Source: Karalla daura (taxonomy: Eukaryota; Chordata; Actinopteri; Chaetodontiformes; Leiognathidae). From it: 64,000 bases of DNA. Of this stretch, positions 62,301-64,000 are shown in pieces. The position numbers were made by a program, and so were the translations under genes. Below the pieces are notes generated by a model. It searched no databases. It was not told the origin of the DNA and was given only the letters and a program-made list of their open reading frames with translations. Position 1 is the first letter of the stretch. Each line of letters begins with the position of its first letter. Where the stretch lies: contig CM055200.1 of NCBI GenBank assembly GCA_029224185.1, positions 9,502,670 to 9,566,669 on the forward strand, in the 5' to 3' direction.

Positions 62301-63242
62301 GCCAGAGCAGGAAGACACCAGCGCTAATATGGGATGATGGATCTGCATGCCATCCAGATGGCATATGGAAGACAGAGACATCTCGCTGGGAGGAATAAGA
62401 GGAGCCATTCATGCTCACCAAAAAACACACAGCAGCTCTTGCCATCGAGGAAGATGATTGGACGGATGCTGCAGTCTACCGCTTCCACGTAAGTCGGCTG
62501 CACAACTGGCTCTGCTAACATTTGTATCAATCATTCCATTAGTGTCTCCCGAATGGCTTGATGACTGGAGTCTCAGAGCAATTTTGGTATGCATCTCTGG
62601 CTGTGTAGTCGGCCAATGAAAATAATGCAATGTAACTGTTGGATCAAGGCAGCGCTGACTTTTGCTTACGAAAAGGATGAAGTTAATCATCTGCCGCAGT
62701 GAAGAAATAAAACCAGTGCAGCCGCTTCCTGTTTCTTCTGAATTGGTTTCATTACTGGAAACAGGAACGGAAATTTTTATCCAGCGAAGACCAAACAAGA
62801 GATATTAAAAAAAAAGCTTTGATGCACTGTGAGGAGGATAAGTTCACAGAACTGTTTGTTATTTCCACGAGGTCTTGGAAATCACTTGATTGTTTTAGGA
62901 TTGATTTAAGTTGAATCAATCAAGTCATACGTCAGTATTGTCTCATTACGTTTCACTGAGATATTAATCTAATGCATTCATTAGAAGAAGCATTTTACTT
63001 ACATTATTCAGAGAGTGCTGTGGGCCTTGGCAGCAAATGGTCTGAATAAATTCTGATGCACGATGGCTCCTTTAAAGAGGGAACAATAAGCATGAGCTGC
63101 CGCTTCTTATGGGGGAGTAATCAGTATGGCATGGTGTGTTCCTCGTGGACAATGTACAAAACATATGAGTACCTGCAGATAAGGGGTGTCACAATGAATA
63201 CGAGAGCAATTACGGCGAGTAACAGAGCAGCCACCAGAAGAG
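43623..63242 (-). CDS. hgsnat: Heparan-alpha-glucosaminide N-acetyltransferase, 3' 14 exons (5' end beyond window)
   Basis: Exons in order: 63173-63242, 62670-62754 (less certain), 61373-61455, 58367-58443, 57124-57154, 56864-57024, 51429-51541, 51122-51243, 50199-50322, 50033-50119, 48857-48934, 45753-45823, 44526-44638, 43623-43804. They join in phase to 464 residues plus the stop. The first exon encodes a transmembrane helix (LLVAALLLAVIALVFIV). Then come RLRSLDTFRG, VMVFVNYGGGGYWFFQHAPW with the His matching the proposed active-site His of human HGSNAT, LTVADLVMPW, RIPGVLQRLG, GYLGPGGIGDDGLYPNCTGG, GFIPVNKNLW and the C-terminal WVLIAYLLYRKKFF. The family enzyme carries acetyl from cytosolic acetyl-CoA across the lysosomal membrane onto heparan sulfate glucosamine. 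The N-terminal luminal domain is not in the window. Several introns exceed 2.5 kb, and one hosts a LINE. Confidence 0.93.
44775..44805. repeat. Perfect 13-bp inverted repeat (5-nt loop) in an hgsnat intron
   Basis: ATCCAGCAAACTG (44775-44787), spacer CGGGA, then CAGTTTGCTGGAT (44793-44805). The arms are exactly complementary. No flanking coding or RNA-gene features were recognised. Confidence 0.9.
45824..48856 (-). other. hgsnat: Large hgsnat intron without coding sequence
   Basis: A 3.0-kb intron with many TAATTA/ATTA cores (for example TTAATTAA near 46362) and otherwise unique-looking sequence. No exon or transposon was recognised. It may contain conserved non-coding elements, but that is only an impression. 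Confidence 0.5.
48949..48980. repeat. (GA)n microsatellite
   Basis: About 16 GA units lie immediately upstream (minus strand) of the 48857-48934 exon, as a CT-rich tract just before its acceptor. The repeat may serve as the polypyrimidine tract. Confidence 0.9.
51003..51038. repeat. (CTG)12 trinucleotide repeat in an hgsnat intron
   Basis: Twelve uninterrupted CTG units on plus (CAG on the hgsnat sense strand), about 85 bases past the donor end of the 51122-51243 exon. Confidence 0.95.
52084..55470 (-). mobile_element. Nearly full-length Rex3-like (RTE clade) non-LTR retrotransposon
   Basis: About 3.4 kb on the minus strand. It carries one long ORF with an APE-type endonuclease and a reverse transcriptase. 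The 3' UTR is only about 30 bases and is made mainly of GATG repeats (plus strand CATC, 52084-52105), a hallmark of the fish Rex3 family. The 5' end, near 55440-55470, has the sequence CACCTTATCGTGGTGGAGAG on minus, which I recall from the 5' end of such elements. It sits in the hgsnat intron 51542-56863 in the sense orientation. I could not define a target-site duplication, so the outer boundaries are approximate. Confidence 0.85.
52114..55296 (-). CDS. LINE ORF: endonuclease/reverse transcriptase, 1060 aa, open
   Basis: One uninterrupted frame. The first 90 residues are a low-complexity, Arg/Pro/Gly-rich leader. The APE endonuclease follows, with TWNV (about 99-102), SAYGPNSS (198-205), GDFNAHVG (232-239) and the C-terminal STDHH (326-330). 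The reverse transcriptase spans about 560-850: motif A is VDLEKAFDRVPR (701-712), motif B is GLRQGCPLSPVLF (758-770), and the catalytic motif C is FADD (799-802). A C-terminal Arg-rich stretch (RRPRGRPRTRW) follows. The stop lies about 10 bases before the GATG tail. At the place of the usual endonuclease Glu (LxETH in L1) this copy reads LTSTH. The initiator choice (55296) is the first ATG of the frame. Confidence 0.88.
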   Translation of the reverse strand: MESRKERDETLPGGSPGPTSGARPGRRARQRAPGGRVCHGARPGPARRGYVASPSSPPPRGPTTCRANDWGRVQSELGSSRGQGPRRTNPRATNLALGTWNVTSLGGKEPELVREVERYRLEIVGLTSTHSMGSGTQILERGWTLYYSGVTHGERRQAGVGLLIAPQLSRHVLEFSPLNERVASLRLRVGGRTLTVVSAYGPNSSTKYPGFLESLGGVLESAPTGDSIVLLGDFNAHVGNDSETWRGVIGRNGLPDLNPSGVLLLDFCASNSLSITNTMFKHKGVHQCTWHQDTLGRRSMIDFVAVSSDLRPYVLDTRVKRGAELSTDHHLVVSWVRWPGRKLDRLGRPKRIVRVCWERLAESPVREVFNSHIRESFDLIPREAGDVEHEWTMFSTSIVDAAVQSCGRKTSGACRGGNPRTRWWTPEVRDAVKLKKESYRAWLARGTPETADGYRRAKRMAARAVAEAKTRAWEKFGEAMEKDYRSASKKFWQTVRRLRRGKQCPTNTVYSGSGELLTSTGDIIGRWKEYFEDLLNPTVTPSLEEAEAEDPEVDSFITQAEVTEVVRKLPSGKAPGVDEIRPEYLKSLDVVGLSWLTRLCNIAWQSGTVPLEWQTGVVVPLFKKGDRRVCSNYRGITLLSLPGKVYSRVLERRVRPIVEPRIQEEQCGFRPGRGTLDQLYTLHRVLEGSWEFAHPVHMCFVDLEKAFDRVPRGVLWGVLREYGVQGSLLRAVRSLYDRCSSSVRMAGSKSGLFPVHVGLRQGCPLSPVLFITFMDRISRRSRGPEMVRFGSHGISSLLFADDVVLLAPSSQDLQHALGRFAAECEAAGMRISTSKSEAMVLDRRKVECPLQVGGEPLPQVEEFKYLGVLFTSEGRMEREVDRRIGAAAAVMRSLYRSVVVKKELSQKAKLSIYRSIYVPTLTYGHELWVMTERMRSRIEAAEMGFLRRVAGRSLRDRVRSSVTREELGVEPLLLHIERSQLRWLGHLNRMPPGRLPREVFRACPSGRRPRGRPRTRWSDYVTRLAWERLGILPEELEEVSREREVWASLLRLLPPRPGPG
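57975..58320. repeat. Copy A of an interspersed foldback repeat (hAT-like?)
   Basis: This segment shares an ordered series of similar blocks with 63400-63620, for example AACTTGCAGAC versus GACTTGCAAATC, and CAAAATGTGGATTTCTTCTC versus CAAAATGTGAATTTCTCCTC. Its own ends are roughly inverted: the left has GAACCAGTCACTTTTCCACC, and the right, read in reverse, has TTTCCACCAGCTGAGAACTGG. It is probably a short non-autonomous DNA transposon. The class is a guess. Confidence 0.55.
58444..61372 (-). other. hgsnat: Large hgsnat intron, possible conserved non-coding block
   Basis: A 2.9-kb intron with no exon. About 60150-60560 has unusually unique, moderately GC-rich sequence, including CCATTGTTTTGC and other SOX-like cores, between AT-rich flanks. 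A (CT)n plus (CA)n microsatellite lies at 59276-59343. Confidence 0.45.
59276..59343. repeat. (CT)n followed by (CA)n microsatellite
   Basis: About 19 CT units, a short GTTATA spacer, then CA units. It lies inside an hgsnat intron. Confidence 0.95.
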
Positions 63243-64000
63243 CTGTAAAACAAGAGGAGGAAATGTTACATGTGCAAATGGGCTCTAGACATCAGTGTTG
63301 GTAGATCTCACCACCATCATGTTAATGTCAAGAGCTTCATACTGTGCATCTCAATCAGTGGAGCATCTGATCTGGGATAAAAATGCTCTGTCATACCCTT
63401 TTTTTCCACTGAAATGGCTCCAGTGTTTGTTCAGTGCCGGTTAGACTTGCAAATCAACTGCTTTTCTACTGGTTGAGAGGCACGCCATTACATCACTGAA
63501 AACATTAGTTACATCACTGCCGGTCTGTCCCTCAGGACCAGTCCAGGACAACAAAATGTGAATTTCTCCTCTGTCCTCTGCAAAGGGGGTCTCAGACAGT
63601 CAAGGTCAAAGGGGAAGCCTCAAGTGATAAACAAGAACCTAATGGAAGACTCTGGGTTGATCCATCAACTGGTCCTCATCATGCTGTGTAACCTAACCCT
63701 GAAGGTCTTGTAAAAGGAAAGCTTGAGGCTACACTGAGGTGAGAACTGCGGGCCATCACAGGTGTGACTGCGGTCAGGATGGGGTTAACAGTACAAGAAG
63801 CTGAGACCCTCTTTTATTTGCATTTTAAATAAACAAAAGACCTCAAAAAACCCTGTAACAACAATGGGTACAAAGCAGGGTGAGAAAAATGGATGCATGG
63901 ATGGATGGATGGAAAGATCAGAGGATGGGAACTGTGGTAATGCTCATGTTCCTGTGGCGTAGCTGTGTTAATGTGTTGTCTTCATTTATAGAAATGATAA
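63243..64000. other. hgsnat upstream intron with repeat fragments
   Basis: Left of the window end I find no further hgsnat exon. 63400-63620 is copy B of the foldback repeat. 63887-63914 is a (TGGA)n tail, following AT-rich sequence that resembles the 3' end of a short retroelement. Confidence 0.5.
63400..63620. repeat. Copy B of the interspersed foldback repeat
   Basis: Shares ordered blocks with 57975-58320 at roughly two-thirds identity by eye, starting from the CAGTG...GTTCAGTGCCGGTTAG part. Its right part has diverged or been truncated, and no flanking duplication was defined. Confidence 0.5.

Overview
The window is vertebrate nuclear DNA, almost certainly from a teleost fish. It holds multi-exon genes with GT-AG introns, AATAAA poly(A) signals, long CA/GT, CT/GA and GGA microsatellites, and a Rex3-like (RTE clade) LINE. 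The coding exons were assembled by hand from conserved reading frame and splice phase. In every complete gene the exon lengths add up to an uninterrupted frame.

Layout, left to right. (1) 1-1270: non-coding DNA ending in a plus-strand poly(A) signal, probably the 3' UTR of an unseen upstream gene. (2) 1497-8360, minus: mcmbp, 16 coding exons, 635 aa, including one probable U12-type AT-AC intron. (3) 8361-9379: divergent promoter with E2F-like and ATF/CREB-like sites. (4) 9380-15249, plus: sec23ip, 18 coding exons, about 974 aa. (5) 16489-18743, minus: csgalnact2, 7 coding exons, 539 aa, with a 3' UTR to about 15600 and a likely untranslated first exon and CRE/CCAAT promoter near 20859-21030. 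(6) 23417-39822, minus: ret, 20 coding exons, 1114 aa. It has an 8.5-kb first intron and a readable RET9-type alternative C-terminus. (7) 43623-63242 and beyond, minus: hgsnat, with 14 exons in the window and its 5' end outside. A nearly full-length Rex3-like LINE with an open 1060-codon ORF sits in one hgsnat intron (about 52084-55470), in the same orientation as the gene.

The genes do not form one pathway. mcmbp acts in MCM2-7 and replication control. sec23ip acts at COPII ER exit sites. csgalnact2 initiates and extends chondroitin sulfate in the Golgi. ret is the GDNF-family receptor tyrosine kinase. hgsnat acetylates heparan sulfate in lysosomes. In human, MCMBP-SEC23IP are on 10q26, CSGALNACT2-RET on 10q11 and HGSNAT on 8p11 (recalled knowledge), so this fish linkage joins three human segments.

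The observations most worth a second look are the AT-AC intron in mcmbp, a closely spaced P2 + P3 paired-homeodomain palindrome pair in ret intron 1, the fully conserved RET9 tail, the open Rex3-like copy with Ser where the endonuclease Glu is expected, and a Gly-to-Val change in the csgalnact2 WGGED motif. I saw no prokaryotic, CRISPR, tRNA or rRNA content and no obviously new multi-gene system.
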